Positions 26,337 through 35,913 of a stretch of 64,000 bases of DNA are shown piece after piece. The notes under the pieces were generated by a model. The model ran no database searches. It worked only from the letters and a program-made list of their open reading frames with translations, and was not told the DNA's origin. This stretch comes from Solirhodobacter olei (GTDB lineage: Bacteria; Pseudomonadota; Alphaproteobacteria; Rhodobacterales; Rhodobacteraceae): contig NZ_RRYH01000013.1 in the NCBI RefSeq assembly GCF_004010155.1, forward strand, positions 62,001 to 126,000. The letters are read 5' to 3'. Made by a program: the position numbers and the translations under genes. Numbering within the stretch: the stretch's first letter is position 1; each line of letters opens with the position of its first letter.

Positions 26337-28007
26337 ATGCCCCCCGCCGCCGAAATGATCGTCACCAATGGCCGCGTGCTGACGATGGACCCGGACCTGC
26401 CGCGTGCCGAAGCCGTCGCGATTGCGGGAGGCACGATCGTTGCGGTCGGCCCGGCCGAAGACGTCGCCGCGCTGAAGGGGCCGACGACCGAGATCGTCGA
26501 TGCCGAGGGCGGCTCGGTGCTGCCGGGGTTCATCGAAAGCCACCTGCACCTCTTCGTCGGCGCGGCGGAGCTCGCTCATCTGCAGCTTGCCGGCGTATCG
26601 GGCTTCGACCGCCTGAGCGCGGCGATCCGCGGCTTTGCCGAGCAGCACCCGGACAAGCCTGTGCTGATGGCCCAGGGGGCCGACTATACCATTCTTTCGG
26701 CTGACGAGCCGGTGACGCGCCACCATCTCGACCGGATCCTGCCCGACCGGCCCTTCGCGATGGCGGCGTTCGACCATCACACGATGTGGGCCAACACCAA
26801 GGCGCTGGAGATGGCTGGCATCCTGCACGGCCGCAAGCTCGGCCCGGCCAACGAGATCGTCATGGGGCCAGATGGGCTTGCCAGCGGCGAGTTGCGCGAA
26901 AGCGAGGCGATGGGGCCGGTCGATGCGCTGGCGGGGGAGTCGCGGATTCGTCTTGGCCTCGCGACCGGGGGCGAGCCCGATCCGGCCCCGACCGCCGCTG
27001 AACGCGCCGCCGATCGGGCGATCATGGCGCGCGGGCTCGACTACGCCGCCCAGCACGGGATCACCTCGTTACACAACATGGACGGCAATCTCTACCAGCT
27101 CGAACTGCTCGATGAACTGAGTGAGGATGGCCGCCTGCCGGTCCGCGCCCGGGTGCCGTTCCACTTCAAGAACTTCATGCGGCTGGAGGCGCTGGAGAAG
27201 GCGAGCTACATGGCCGAGCACTACCGCTCGGAGTTTCTGTCATCGGGCTTCGTCAAGCTGTTCATGGACGGGGTGCTGGAATCCTGGACCGCCGTGATGA
27301 TTGCACCCTATGGCGATCGTCCCGACTGGAGTGGCGAGCCGCTGTTCGAGGCGGCACGCTTCGCCGAGATCGCCACCGAGGCGGACCGCCGCGGCCTGCA
27401 GATCGCTGTCCATGCTATTGGCGACTGGGCGGTGCGGACGGTACTTGACGGCTATGAGGCTGCCCGCCGTGCTAACGGCCCGCGCGACAGCCGCCACCGG
27501 ATCGAACATATCGAGGTGACGACCGAGGCAGATATCCCGCGCTTCGCCAAGCTCGGGGTGCTCGCCTCGATGCAGCCGCCGCATCCGCCGGGCCAGATGG
27601 GCCTGCCGATCGAGCCGACGATCTCGCGCATCGGGCGAGACCGCTGGCCGCTCGCCTATGCCTGGCGTCGGCTGCGCGATGCGGGCGCGCGGATGCCGTT
27701 CGCCTCTGATTGGCCGGTTTCCGACATCGACCCGATGCGCGGGATCCAGGCGGCGGTGACGCGCAAGCCTTGGGCCGAGGGACTGCCGGACCAGAGCGTG
27801 ACCCTGGAAGAATCGATTGCCGGCTATACTGTCGAGGGAGCCTATGCCGAATTTGCCGAGCGCCGAAAAGGCAAGCTGAAAGCCGGTTTCATGGGCGATC
27901 TGGTGGTCATCTCCGGCGATGTCGAGGCGGTGCCGCCAGAGGCACTGGCGGGGCTTCGGCCGGTGGTCACGATTTGCGGAGGCCGGGTCAGCTACCGCCG
28001 ACCCTAG
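26337..28007 (+). CDS. Metal-dependent amidohydrolase (YtcJ-like)
   Basis: 556 residues from the ATG at 26337 (GGAG at 6 bases); upstream ATG 26325 is possible. Amidohydrolase-superfamily TIM barrel of the Amidohydro_3/YtcJ type: VLPGFIESHLHLFVG (first metal-binding HxH), VKLFMDGVLESWTA (the Lys position), LQIAVHAIGDWAV, SRHRIEHIEV and FASDWPVSDIDPMRG (catalytic Asp). A small beta-sandwich at both ends is completed by the final strand GDLVVISGDVEAV. Relatives hydrolyse N-substituted amides or formamides; the substrate is unknown. First gene of the rightward polyamine-type cluster. Confidence 0.82.
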   Translation: MPPAAEMIVTNGRVLTMDPDLPRAEAVAIAGGTIVAVGPAEDVAALKGPTTEIVDAEGGSVLPGFIESHLHLFVGAAELAHLQLAGVSGFDRLSAAIRGFAEQHPDKPVLMAQGADYTILSADEPVTRHHLDRILPDRPFAMAAFDHHTMWANTKALEMAGILHGRKLGPANEIVMGPDGLASGELRESEAMGPVDALAGESRIRLGLATGGEPDPAPTAAERAADRAIMARGLDYAAQHGITSLHNMDGNLYQLELLDELSEDGRLPVRARVPFHFKNFMRLEALEKASYMAEHYRSEFLSSGFVKLFMDGVLESWTAVMIAPYGDRPDWSGEPLFEAARFAEIATEADRRGLQIAVHAIGDWAVRTVLDGYEAARRANGPRDSRHRIEHIEVTTEADIPRFAKLGVLASMQPPHPPGQMGLPIEPTISRIGRDRWPLAYAWRRLRDAGARMPFASDWPVSDIDPMRGIQAAVTRKPWAEGLPDQSVTLEESIAGYTVEGAYAEFAERRKGKLKAGFMGDLVVISGDVEAVPPEALAGLRPVVTICGGRVSYRRP

Positions 28008-28089
28008 ACCGTCACCGGCCGCCGCCGGAGCAGTGACGTGACAATTGACAGGTCAGTCGGACTGTGTACGGATTTCACGGGGGTGTGAG

Positions 28090-29235
28090 ATGGACAGCGC
28101 AATCGTGAGCCGTGAGATGACGGAGGCCTTGGGGGTCACGGCCGAGGTGGGCGGCAAGTCCGTGATCTCGATCCGCGACGTAAGCAAGATCTTCGGGGCC
28201 GGGGAAACCGCCGTGACGGCGCTCGACCATGTCGCGATCGACATCGGTCAGAACGAGTTCTTCACCCTACTCGGCCCTTCGGGCTGCGGCAAGACGACAC
28301 TGCTGCGCCTGATCGCCGGCTTCGATTATCCCACCTCAGGCGAACTCCGGCTGTTTGGCGAGGACATCGCCCGCCTGCCGCCGTACAAGCGGCCGATCAA
28401 CACCGTGTTCCAGAACTACGCGCTGTTTCCGCACATGACCGTCGGGCAGAACGTCGGCTTCGGGCTCGAAATGCTGGGCCGGCCGAAAGCCGAGGTCGCC
28501 GCGCGCGTCGACGAGATGCTCCGGCTGGTGCGGATGGAGAGCCTGAAGAACCGTCGGACCTCGGAGATCTCTGGCGGCCAGCAGCAACGGGTGGCCCTGG
28601 CGCGCGCGCTCGCCCCCCAGCCGAAGGTCCTGCTGCTCGACGAACCGCTCTCGGCACTCGACTACAAGCTGCGCAAGGAAATGCAGATCGAGCTGAAGCG
28701 GCTGCAGCACGAGACCGGCATCACCTTCATCTTCGTCACCCATGACCAGGAAGAGGCACTAACGATGTCCGACCGGATCGCGGTGATGTCCGGCGGGCGG
28801 GTGCTGCAGATCGGCACGGCGCACGAGATCTACGATAAGCCGACCGAGCGCTTCGTGGCGAATTTCATTGGCGAGACGAACTTTCTCGAAGGCGAGGTGG
28901 CTGGTGAGGTGAATGGGGCGCTCGAGGTTAGGCTCACCTCCGGCGCCACGCTCTCGGCGGGAAAACCGGAAGGCCTCACGCCTGAGGGCCGGGTGACCAT
29001 CGTCATCCGGCCCGAACATGCCCAGGTGGTGGCCGATGGCACGGCGTCGAGCTTCGCGGGAAAGATCTCGAACGTCGTCTATTTCGGCACTGACACGCAT
29101 TACTACGTCACCCTCGACAGCGGTGATGAGTTCATGGTCCGCCAGCAGAATAGCCGCCGGGCCCTGGAGTTTGCGATTGGCACACGGGTGGGCATCCGGG
29201 TCGATGAAGAAGCTGCGCGGGTGTTGAGGGACTGA
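28090..29235 (+). CDS. potA: PotA-type ABC transporter ATPase (spermidine/putrescine class)
   Basis: 381 residues from the ATG at 28090, with GGGGGTGTGAG directly upstream. Walker [19 protein letters not shown]-loop [16 protein letters not shown], signature [16 protein letters not shown], Walker [13 protein letters not shown]-loop [11 protein letters not shown]-terminal TOBE domain follows ([23 protein letters not shown]). The [13 protein letters not shown] segment and TOBE domain are typical of the PotA/CysA/MalK group. The TGATG overlap with the next permease gene shows coupling. Energises import of a polyamine-like cation; the specific ligand is not proven. Confidence 0.88.
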   Translation: MDSAIVSREMTEALGVTAEVGGKSVISIRDVSKIFGAGETAVTALDHVAIDIGQNEFFTLLGPSGCGKTTLLRLIAGFDYPTSGELRLFGEDIARLPPYKRPINTVFQNYALFPHMTVGQNVGFGLEMLGRPKAEVAARVDEMLRLVRMESLKNRRTSEISGGQQQRVALARALAPQPKVLLLDEPLSALDYKLRKEMQIELKRLQHETGITFIFVTHDQEEALTMSDRIAVMSGGRVLQIGTAHEIYDKPTERFVANFIGETNFLEGEVAGEVNGALEVRLTSGATLSAGKPEGLTPEGRVTIVIRPEHAQVVADGTASSFAGKISNVVYFGTDTHYYVTLDSGDEFMVRQQNSRRALEFAIGTRVGIRVDEEAARVLRD

Positions 29236-30164
29236 TGGTGGATCTTCCGGTTCAGGCGGGATCGTTGGAAGCCGAGGCACGGAAGGACGCCGCCCGCCGC
29301 AACCGCCTGCTAAGCTCTCCGGCGATCCTGATCATCGCGCTGTTCGGGATCGTGCCGCTGCTGATCATCCTCGTCTATTCGTTCCTGGAGGCGGGGCCTT
29401 ACGGCGGCGTGGTCTGGCATTTCTCGACCGACGCCTATGTGAACTTCCTGTTCCAGCAGGACATTTTCTCGGGCGCGCTGACCTTCGCGCCGGCGTTCCT
29501 GCTTATCTACCTGCGCTCGGTCCTGTTTGCGTTGGCGACGACGGTCGTCTGCCTGATCCTCGGCTTCCCGACGGCCTATTTCATGGCGACGCGGCCGCAG
29601 CATCAGCGCAACTGGTGGGTGCTGCTGATCACCATCCCGTTCTGGTCCAACCTCCTCGTCCGCACCCTCGCGGTGATGTTCATCATCCGCGACGAGGGAC
29701 TGATCAACGACATCCTGATGCGACTGCATCTGATTAGCCGGCCGATCACCATGCTCTATACCAATTTCGCGATTGAGCTGGGGCTGCTTTACGCCTTCCT
29801 GCCGTTCATGGTGCTGCCGCTGTACGCCAGTCTCGAGAAGCTGGACTTCCGGCTGGTGGAGGCGGCCTACGATCTCTACGCGACACGGTGGCGCGTGTTG
29901 TGGCGGGTGGTCATCCCGGCGTCGCTTCCGGGAATCGTCGCGGGCTGCCTGCTGGTCTTCATTCCGGCGCTTGGGGCCTATGTCACGCCGCTGATCCTCG
30001 GTGGCGGCAAGCACATGATGATCGGTAACCTGATCGCCCAGCAGTTCGGTTCCGGCAGGAACTGGCCGCTCGGCTCGTCGCAGGCGCTGATTCTGATGGC
30101 GGCGGTGCTGATCGCGCTTTTCGCCTATGTCCGCAACACGACCGGGAAGCCCACCAATGGCTAG
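29235..30164 (+). CDS. potB: PotB-type ABC permease
   Basis: 309 residues, ATG overlapping the potA stop by one base. Six membrane segments are expected: the first is SPAILIIALFGIVPLLIILV, the last SQALILMAAVLIALFAYVR. The cytoplasmic EAA loop is present (EAAYDLYATRWRVLWRVVIP, with the conserved Gly position replaced as in several Pot permeases). VMFIIRDEGLINDILMRL between helices is typical of PotB/PotH. It forms the channel heterodimer with PotC. The stop overlaps the potC start. Confidence 0.87.
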   Translation: MVDLPVQAGSLEAEARKDAARRNRLLSSPAILIIALFGIVPLLIILVYSFLEAGPYGGVVWHFSTDAYVNFLFQQDIFSGALTFAPAFLLIYLRSVLFALATTVVCLILGFPTAYFMATRPQHQRNWWVLLITIPFWSNLLVRTLAVMFIIRDEGLINDILMRLHLISRPITMLYTNFAIELGLLYAFLPFMVLPLYASLEKLDFRLVEAAYDLYATRWRVLWRVVIPASLPGIVAGCLLVFIPALGAYVTPLILGGGKHMMIGNLIAQQFGSGRNWPLGSSQALILMAAVLIALFAYVRNTTGKPTNG

Positions 30165-30969
30165 GACGCGCCCGCCCGTCGACACCAAGCAGCAGCCCGG
30201 GTTCGCCACGATGGCGGCGATCTGCCTGGTGCTGCTCTACGGCCCGATTCTGGTGCTCATGGTGTTCTCGCTGAATAGCGGCAAGATCGTGATGCACTGG
30301 GAGGGGGTCAGCCTGCACTGGTACGCCGTCGCCTTCCAGGATGCCGATTTCCACAGCGCGGCGAAGAACACCATGATCATCGCCGTCACCGCGACGGTCG
30401 TCTCCACCGCAGCGGCGACGCTCGCCGCGATCGGGATGACCCGGGTACGCCCCTGGAAGGGGCTGACCGCCGCCTTCATGGTGATCAACCTGCCGCTGAT
30501 GGTGCCCGAGATCGTGACCGCAGTGGCCACGCTCTCCTTCTTCGCGCTAATCGCGGGGGCCTTCGGGATCAACCTCGGCATCGGCAACCTGATCATCGCC
30601 CATACCGTGTTTTGCATCCCCTTCGCCTATATGCCGATCCGCGCGCGCCTCGAGGACATGGACCTGACGCTCGACCATGCTGCGGCGGATCTCTATGCGC
30701 CGCCGTGGAAGACGTTCCGGCGGATCACCCTGCCGCTTCTGGTGCCCGGGATCATGTCAGGCGCGGCACTCGCCTTCATCGTCTCGTTCGACGATTTCAC
30801 CATCACCCAGCTGGTTGCCGGCCCTGGCCAAACGACGCTTCCGCTCTTCATTTGGAACCAGATACGGCGACCGATGACGCCGGAAGTCAATGCTATCTCG
30901 ACCATCCTGCTTTCGGTGTCGATCCTTCTCGTCGCGGTCTCGTTCCTGATCACGCGGCGCCGGAGATAA
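30157..30969 (+). CDS. potC: PotC-type ABC permease
   Basis: 270 residues from the ATG at 30157, which overlaps the potB stop by 8 bases and has GGGAAG upstream. Membrane segments begin with ATMAAICLVLLYGPILVLMV; the EAA-like loop is DHAAADLYAPPWKTFRRITL. The motif FIVSFDDFTITQLVAGPGQT is the hallmark of PotC/PotI permeases. It pairs with PotB to form the translocation pore of the polyamine-type importer. potD follows 45 bases later with its own strong ribosome site. Confidence 0.88.
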   Translation: MARTRPPVDTKQQPGFATMAAICLVLLYGPILVLMVFSLNSGKIVMHWEGVSLHWYAVAFQDADFHSAAKNTMIIAVTATVVSTAAATLAAIGMTRVRPWKGLTAAFMVINLPLMVPEIVTAVATLSFFALIAGAFGINLGIGNLIIAHTVFCIPFAYMPIRARLEDMDLTLDHAAADLYAPPWKTFRRITLPLLVPGIMSGAALAFIVSFDDFTITQLVAGPGQTTLPLFIWNQIRRPMTPEVNAISTILLSVSILLVAVSFLITRRRR

Positions 30970-31014
30970 GACTGTTCAATAACGATAACAGAAGTCCAAC
31001 AGAGGAGAGATAGA

Positions 31015-32043
31015 ATGAAACGGAGAGTAATACTGGGACTCTCGGCTGCGGCGCTGCTCGCCGCTGCGCCGGCCTTCGCCGATGGTGTGCTGCACATCTA
31101 CAACTGGGGCGATTACACCAACCCCAAGCTGATCCAGAAGTTCGAGAAGCAGTACAATGTCAAGGTCACGCTGGACAGCTATGATTCCAACGAGACCATG
31201 CTGTCGAAGGTGCGCGCCGGTGACAGCGGCTACGACGTCGTCGTGCCGTCGGACTACACGGTGAAGATCATGATCCAGGACGGGCTCCTCGCCAAGACCG
31301 AGCCTGACCAGATGTCGAACTTCAAGAACGTCAAGCCCGAGTTCGTCAACATCTACTGGGACCCGGGCCGCCACTACACGGTTCCCTGGCAGTTCGGCAC
31401 CACCGCCTTCGCGGTGAACACCGACAAATACAAGGGCGACATCAACACCTACAAGATCTTGTTTGATCCGCCGCCCGAGCTGCGCGGCCAGATCAACATG
31501 CTCGACGATATGAACTCGATCATGCACGCGGCCGAGCGCTACCTCGGCCTACCGCGTTGCGGGGCCGACCGGGCGAACCTCAAGAAGGTCAACGACCTTC
31601 TGGAAAAGGCCAAGCCCTACTGGAAGACCTTCAGCTACGACACGATCACCAAGATGACCTCGGGCGACGTGATAGTGACCCAGACCTGGAACGGCGCGGC
31701 CTTCCGCATGCGTAAGAAGATCCCTGCGGTCAAATATGCCTATCCAAAGGAGGGGATCGAGGGCTGGATGGACAATGTCGCGGTGCTGAAGGGCGCCAAG
31801 AACATGGAGAACGCCAAGCTGTTCCAGAACTTCCTGATGGAGCCGGAGAACGCTGCGCTGATCTCCGAATTTGCGGGTTACGCCAACGGCATCAAGGGCA
31901 GCCTAAAATATCTTCCGCCCGACTTCGCCGACGCGCCTGAAATCACCCCGCCCGCGGGCTCGCCGACGCCGGAATTCGTTCAGCCCTGCCCGCCGGACGT
32001 CGTGAAGATCTACAACCAGATCTGGACCAACCTGCGCAAGTAG
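31015..32043 (+). CDS. potD: PotD/PotF-type periplasmic substrate-binding protein
   Basis: 342 residues, ATG preceded by AGAGGAGAG. Sec signal peptide MKRRVILGLSAAALLAAAPA with cleavage after AFA. The mature start DGVLHIYNWGDYTNPKLIQK and the block GDSGYDVVVPSDYTVKIMIQ are diagnostic of spermidine/putrescine-binding proteins. The acidic and aromatic residues expected to hold polyamine amino groups are in NWGDY, SYDSNETM and the WMDN segment. It is the most abundant component of such systems, in keeping with the strong site. A clear hairpin terminator follows the stop. Confidence 0.88.
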   Translation: MKRRVILGLSAAALLAAAPAFADGVLHIYNWGDYTNPKLIQKFEKQYNVKVTLDSYDSNETMLSKVRAGDSGYDVVVPSDYTVKIMIQDGLLAKTEPDQMSNFKNVKPEFVNIYWDPGRHYTVPWQFGTTAFAVNTDKYKGDINTYKILFDPPPELRGQINMLDDMNSIMHAAERYLGLPRCGADRANLKKVNDLLEKAKPYWKTFSYDTITKMTSGDVIVTQTWNGAAFRMRKKIPAVKYAYPKEGIEGWMDNVAVLKGAKNMENAKLFQNFLMEPENAALISEFAGYANGIKGSLKYLPPDFADAPEITPPAGSPTPEFVQPCPPDVVKIYNQIWTNLRK

Positions 32044-32057
32044 ACCGTGCAAACGCG

Positions 32058-32086
32058 CCGGAGGGGGATGCCCCTCCGGACTTTTC
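32058..32086 (+). terminator. Rho-independent terminator after potD
   Basis: A 9-bp perfect stem, CCGGAGGGG (32058-32066) and CCCCTCCGG (32071-32079), closes a GATG loop and is followed by ACTTTTCC. It begins 15 bases after the potD stop. The next gene starts only about 18 bases after the stem, so readthrough or an internal promoter must supply it. Confidence 0.75.
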
Positions 32087-32096
32087 CGGACGCCCG

Positions 32097-33299
32097 ATGT
32101 CACCACCGTCCTATCGCAACTCGGATCCCCCGCCCGCGATCATGCAGGGGTCTCCGCCCGGTCTGATCGTGCCCCGCGCCGACTGGGACCGGCCACCCTG
32201 GAACCGCTGGGCTTTCCAGCACATCCGTGAGCTTTTGCCCACGGTTGAGGTCTGGCGCGGAGGTGGCCCGGTGCGAGAGCTACCGCGTGCCGAACGCGAT
32301 CTGGACGATCTCGAGGTGACGCTGACCGGCGGCGAGACGGGCAGCCTCGCCGAGCTTCTGGACGAGACTTACACAGACGGCTTCATCGTGTTGAAGGACG
32401 GTGCCATCTTGTTCGAGCGCTACTTCAACCACATGACGCCGCGTTCGCTCCATTTGTCACAGTCGGTTGCCAAGACCGTAGTCGGAACGACAGCGGGTAT
32501 TCTCGTTGGTAAGGGGATACTCGATCCTGAAGCGCCGGTGACGCGCTATCTGCCCGAGCTGGAAGCGACCGGCTGGCGTGGGGCGAAACTCCGGCATGTG
32601 CTCGACATGACCTCGGGGACGCGCTTTGGCGAAGCCTATACCGACCCCTATTCGGACATCGGCCAGGTCGACGTCGCCTCCGGCTGGAAACCGGTGCCCG
32701 GCGGGGCGGACCCGGATTTCATCTGGCCGGCCCATGTCTGGGACCTGATCCTCGGGCTGACGGAAACCACCCGCCCACATGGCATGCGCTTCGAATACCG
32801 CTCGATCGAGACCGATGTGCTGGCCTTCTGCATGGAGCGGGCGACCGGCCGCCGGCTTGCGCGGATCGTTTCCGAGGAGCTGTGGCAGAAGATGGGGGCG
32901 GAAGAGAGTGCCTGTTTCACCGTCGATCCGGCGGGCTACGCCCTCGCAGACGGGGGCTTCAACGCAACCCTGCGCGACTATGCCCGCCTCGGCCAGCTGT
33001 GGCTCGACGGCGGCGTCGTTCCGGTGGACTGGATCGCCGACAGCCGCAAGCGCAACGATGCGCTCTATCCGCCCGAGGCCGAAGACAGCCTGCCGGGCGG
33101 TGCCTACCGCAACATGATCTGGAACGGCGGCGACGGAAGCGTGCTGATGGCGCGCGGTGTGTTTGGACAGCTGATCTACATCGACTTTGCCCATGACCTC
33201 GTCGCGGCGAAGCTGTCGACTTGGCCGGACTTTCTCAGCCCGTCGCTGGAAGCGGCGACGCGCGGTGCCGTGCGGGCGATCGCGCGGGCGCTAAGCTAG
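32097..33299 (+). CDS. SxxK serine hydrolase (class C beta-lactamase / 6-aminohexanoate hydrolase type)
   Basis: 400 residues. The catalytic Ser-x-x-Lys is SVAK (Ser123-Lys126) and the second motif Tyr-x-Ser lies in FEYRSIETDVL. DMTSGTRFGEAYTDPYSD is also typical of the 6-aminohexanoate-oligomer hydrolase/esterase branch rather than true beta-lactamases. No signal peptide, so probably cytoplasmic. It lies between the Pot-type transporter and an amidase, suggesting hydrolysis of an imported amide- or ester-containing amine (inference). The start ATG follows the terminator closely. Confidence 0.8.
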   Translation: MSPPSYRNSDPPPAIMQGSPPGLIVPRADWDRPPWNRWAFQHIRELLPTVEVWRGGGPVRELPRAERDLDDLEVTLTGGETGSLAELLDETYTDGFIVLKDGAILFERYFNHMTPRSLHLSQSVAKTVVGTTAGILVGKGILDPEAPVTRYLPELEATGWRGAKLRHVLDMTSGTRFGEAYTDPYSDIGQVDVASGWKPVPGGADPDFIWPAHVWDLILGLTETTRPHGMRFEYRSIETDVLAFCMERATGRRLARIVSEELWQKMGAEESACFTVDPAGYALADGGFNATLRDYARLGQLWLDGGVVPVDWIADSRKRNDALYPPEAEDSLPGGAYRNMIWNGGDGSVLMARGVFGQLIYIDFAHDLVAAKLSTWPDFLSPSLEAATRGAVRAIARALS

Positions 33300-33447
33300 G
33301 GGCGGGCCTCCTCGCTCCGGCGAGAGGCGGCGTCTGGCAGGCAGAGTAGCGCCGTCCTCCGCCCGACCCAGGGCTGGGGTCTTCCGACAGCACCTATAGA
33401 CACCACAGCCCCGCCGCATAGTGTGGCTGCAATCAAGGGAGGCGCCG

Positions 33448-34881
33448 ATGATCGAAGGCTATGCAGAGATGGACGCGACGGCACTGGCTGCGCTGGTCGC
33501 CCGCGGCGAGGTGACGCCTGACGAACTGCTGGACTCGGCGCTTGAGGCGACCGAGGCGCTGAACCCCAAGCTGAATGCGGTCGTGCTGATCCAGGAGAGC
33601 GTGGCCCGCGCCGCGATCTGCGCGGGTCTGCCGCGCGGCCCGCTGCACGGGGTTCCTTTCCTGATCAAGGACCTCGGCTGCGAGGCAGTCGACTTTCCCT
33701 CGCACAACGGCTCCCGCCTGTTCATGAATACGCGCTACTCTCGTGATAGCGCGATCTTCGAGCGCATCAGGGGCACGGGCTGCGTTCCCTTTGCGCGGAC
33801 GACCTCGCCAGAGGGCGGCATCGGCCCGGCGACCGAGGCGGCCGTCTACGGCGGCCCGACCCGCAACCCGTGGGATCTCGACCGTACCTCCGGCGGCTCC
33901 TCCGGCGGCTCTGGCGCTGCGGTGGCGGCCGGCATCGTCCCGGCAGCCCACGGATCGGACGGGGGCGGATCGGTGCGCATCCCGGCATCCTCCTGCGGTC
34001 TCTTCGGCTTCAAGCCGACCCGTGCGCGGCTTCCCGACGGTCCGTTTGCCGGTGAAGGCTGGGCCGGCATGGCGATCGACGGTTTTCTCACCCGTTCGGT
34101 TCGCGACACGGCCCTCCTGCTCGACGCCTGCGAGGGGGCCGACCCTGGCGCACCGTACTGGGCGCCGCCCCTCGGGCGCGGCTATGCCGCCTCGATCTCC
34201 CGCCCCCCGCGCCGTCTTCGCGTCGCGCTATGCGAGACGACGCTGACCGGCGCCCCGGTCCACGCCGATTGCCGGGCAGCTGCCCACGAGGCGGCGAAGC
34301 TGCTTTCCAGCCTCGGCCACCATGTCGAGCACGCGCGTCCGGAAGTCGACACCGAGCCGATGATGCGCGCCTGGACCGACATCGTTGCCTGTGGCACGGC
34401 GCTTTCGATTGGAAAGGCCCTCAAGGGCCGCCCGCTCGGCCCGGATGAGATCGAGCCGGTTTCGCGCAGCGCCATTGCCCATGCCGCCACCATCCGCGGC
34501 ACCCGCTACCTGGAGGCCGTCGGCATCGTCCATGCCTACGGCCGCCAGATGGCCGGCTTCTTCGAGGACTGGGACATCCTGCTGACCCCGACGCTTGCAG
34601 AGCCCCCTGCGAAGATCGGCCGCTTCGGCCACAGCCGCGACGATTACGTCGCGTTCCGCACCGGTCCCGACGGCGTCTTCGCCTATTCCCCCTATACCGC
34701 GGCATTCAACGCCACCGGCCAGCCTGCCGCCTCCGTACCGCTCCACATGAATGCGCAGGGCCTGCCCATCGGCATTCACCTTGCCGCGCGGTTCGGTGCC
34801 GACGAGGAGCTAATCAGTCTGTGTGCCGAGTTGGAGCTCGCGGCGCCCTGGGCCCAACGTCGCCCGCCCCTCCACGCTTGA
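33448..34881 (+). CDS. Amidase-signature family amidase
   Basis: 477 residues from the ATG at 33448, with GGGAGG upstream. The amidase-signature triad is complete and correctly spaced: Lys74 ([10 protein letters not shown]), cis-Ser151 ([15 protein letters not shown]) and nucleophile Ser175 ([13 protein letters not shown]), 24 residues apart as in known enzymes. These hydrolyse carboxamides to acid and ammonia. Last gene of the polyamine-type cluster; its stop lies 3 bases before the IS6 inverted repeat at 34885, so the element sits exactly at the gene's 3' end without damaging it. Confidence 0.87.
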   Translation: MIEGYAEMDATALAALVARGEVTPDELLDSALEATEALNPKLNAVVLIQESVARAAICAGLPRGPLHGVPFLIKDLGCEAVDFPSHNGSRLFMNTRYSRDSAIFERIRGTGCVPFARTTSPEGGIGPATEAAVYGGPTRNPWDLDRTSGGSSGGSGAAVAAGIVPAAHGSDGGGSVRIPASSCGLFGFKPTRARLPDGPFAGEGWAGMAIDGFLTRSVRDTALLLDACEGADPGAPYWAPPLGRGYAASISRPPRRLRVALCETTLTGAPVHADCRAAAHEAAKLLSSLGHHVEHARPEVDTEPMMRAWTDIVACGTALSIGKALKGRPLGPDEIEPVSRSAIAHAATIRGTRYLEAVGIVHAYGRQMAGFFEDWDILLTPTLAEPPAKIGRFGHSRDDYVAFRTGPDGVFAYSPYTAAFNATGQPAASVPLHMNAQGLPIGIHLAARFGADEELISLCAELELAAPWAQRRPPLHA

Positions 34882-34884
34882 TCC

Positions 34885-35310
34885 GGTTCCGTCGCAAATT
34901 CTTCCGGCTTCTGATTACGCCCCTGCAGCGGACACAATTATCCTGCGAGCCCGGCGAAGACCTGAAAGGGCATGTCTCCATTGGCGGGTATCTGCCCCGT
35001 GCGGATCATATGCGCGGTCTGGATCCCGGCGATGGCAGCGGCGGCCGAGTGGAAGGCCTTGAAGCCCATCATCGGGCGGGTGATCCGCTTGATGAGGCGT
35101 TGGTCCGGTTCGAGAATGTTATCCGTGAGAAATTTGACCTGCCGGACTTCGGTTGTGCGCGCGACGGCGGTGAATTTCAGGATCACGTACACCGCTTGAA
35201 AGGCGGCCAGGTTGGCAGCGCTCTTGTCGATGACGACCCGGTCAGGCGTGCCGTTATGCAGATCGCCCGCTTGAAGAACCGCCGTGCGGCGGCCAGATTG
35301 GGGCGCTCCA
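34885..35310 (-). mobile_element. Truncated IS6-family insertion sequence (transposase C-terminal remnant)
   Basis: The left tip is GGTTCCGTCGCAAATT, an IS6/IS26-type inverted repeat. On the minus strand a transposase tail ends at 34938: GTPDRVVIDKSAANLAAFQA, VRQVKFLTDNILEPDQRLIK, TRPMMGFKAFHSAAAAIAGI. These include the last catalytic Glu region and the K/R following it. Just upstream the frame shifts (AAARRFFKRAI is in another frame), and beyond about 35310 the similarity is lost, so the N-terminal half and the other end are missing. Confidence 0.8.
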
Positions 35311-35542
35311 AGAGCGCGGGGGTGTCGTGGTCGGGCCGATCGAAAGCCGGTGTAACCAGGCGCCCCGAAGGATGCCGCGCAACCAAAGACAAACGTACGA
35401 GGGGAGAAAGGCGCCCGGCCGCCGACCGTTGTATATGATGCGGTGGGACAGTTGGGAACGGGCCACAAATGGTGATTGGTCGTGTGGCGGTGAATGACAG
35501 CAGTGTCCTTAACGTTCCCCCAAAAGCCGACAGTCAGCAAGT

Positions 35543-35563
35543 GCGCCGGGCGTTGCCCGGCGC
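35543..35563 (-). terminator. Hairpin downstream of the DUF4387 gene
   Basis: Perfect 9-bp arms GCGCCGGGC and GCCCGGCGC around a 3-base loop, 11 bases past the stop of the leftward AtuA-family/DUF4387 unit. There is no clear U-run on the minus strand, so termination is likely but not certain. The rest of 35311-35573 holds nothing recognisable. Confidence 0.45.
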
Positions 35564-35573
35564 GACCGAGGCC

Positions 35574-35900
35574 TCAGTTGTCCAATTCGATCTCAACGTC
35601 CAGCAGAGGAGCATATTGCTGCGCTCCGAAGATATCGCCGTCCCCGGCGCTGCCGCTTGGGCGGTCGCGCAGGATCGTGAACTTGATCGCATAGGCGGGG
35701 TCGTATTCGACAAAGTCGGTGATCCGGTTCGGATTGATCTTCAGCAGTTGGCTGACACTCTGGCGGGTCAGCGCCCGGGAGCGCTTGACCTGTTCATAGG
35801 CCGCGGCCTCGCGGAAGATGACGTCGAAGGTGATCTTGTCCGTTCCGGCGTTCTTGCTTCGGATCGTCTTGGCGAGGTCGCTCAGCTTCATTGTGGTCAT
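35574..35900 (-). CDS. DUF4387-domain protein
   Basis: 108 residues. It has the usual opening KLSDLAKTIRSKNAGTDKIT, then FDVIFREAAAYEQVKRSRAL and PAYAIKFTILRDRPSGSAGD, which mark DUF4387. This small domain is either fused to, or encoded beside, AtuA-family (DUF1446) proteins. Here it follows the AtuA-family gene by 13 bases, presumably as its partner subunit. Biochemical function is unknown; by analogy it may take part in hydration or lyase steps on branched acids. Start ATG has GGACACGCC upstream. Confidence 0.85.
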   Translation of the reverse strand: MTTMKLSDLAKTIRSKNAGTDKITFDVIFREAAAYEQVKRSRALTRQSVSQLLKINPNRITDFVEYDPAYAIKFTILRDRPSGSAGDGDIFGAQQYAPLLDVEIELDN

Positions 35901-35913
35901 GGCGTGTCCTGTC

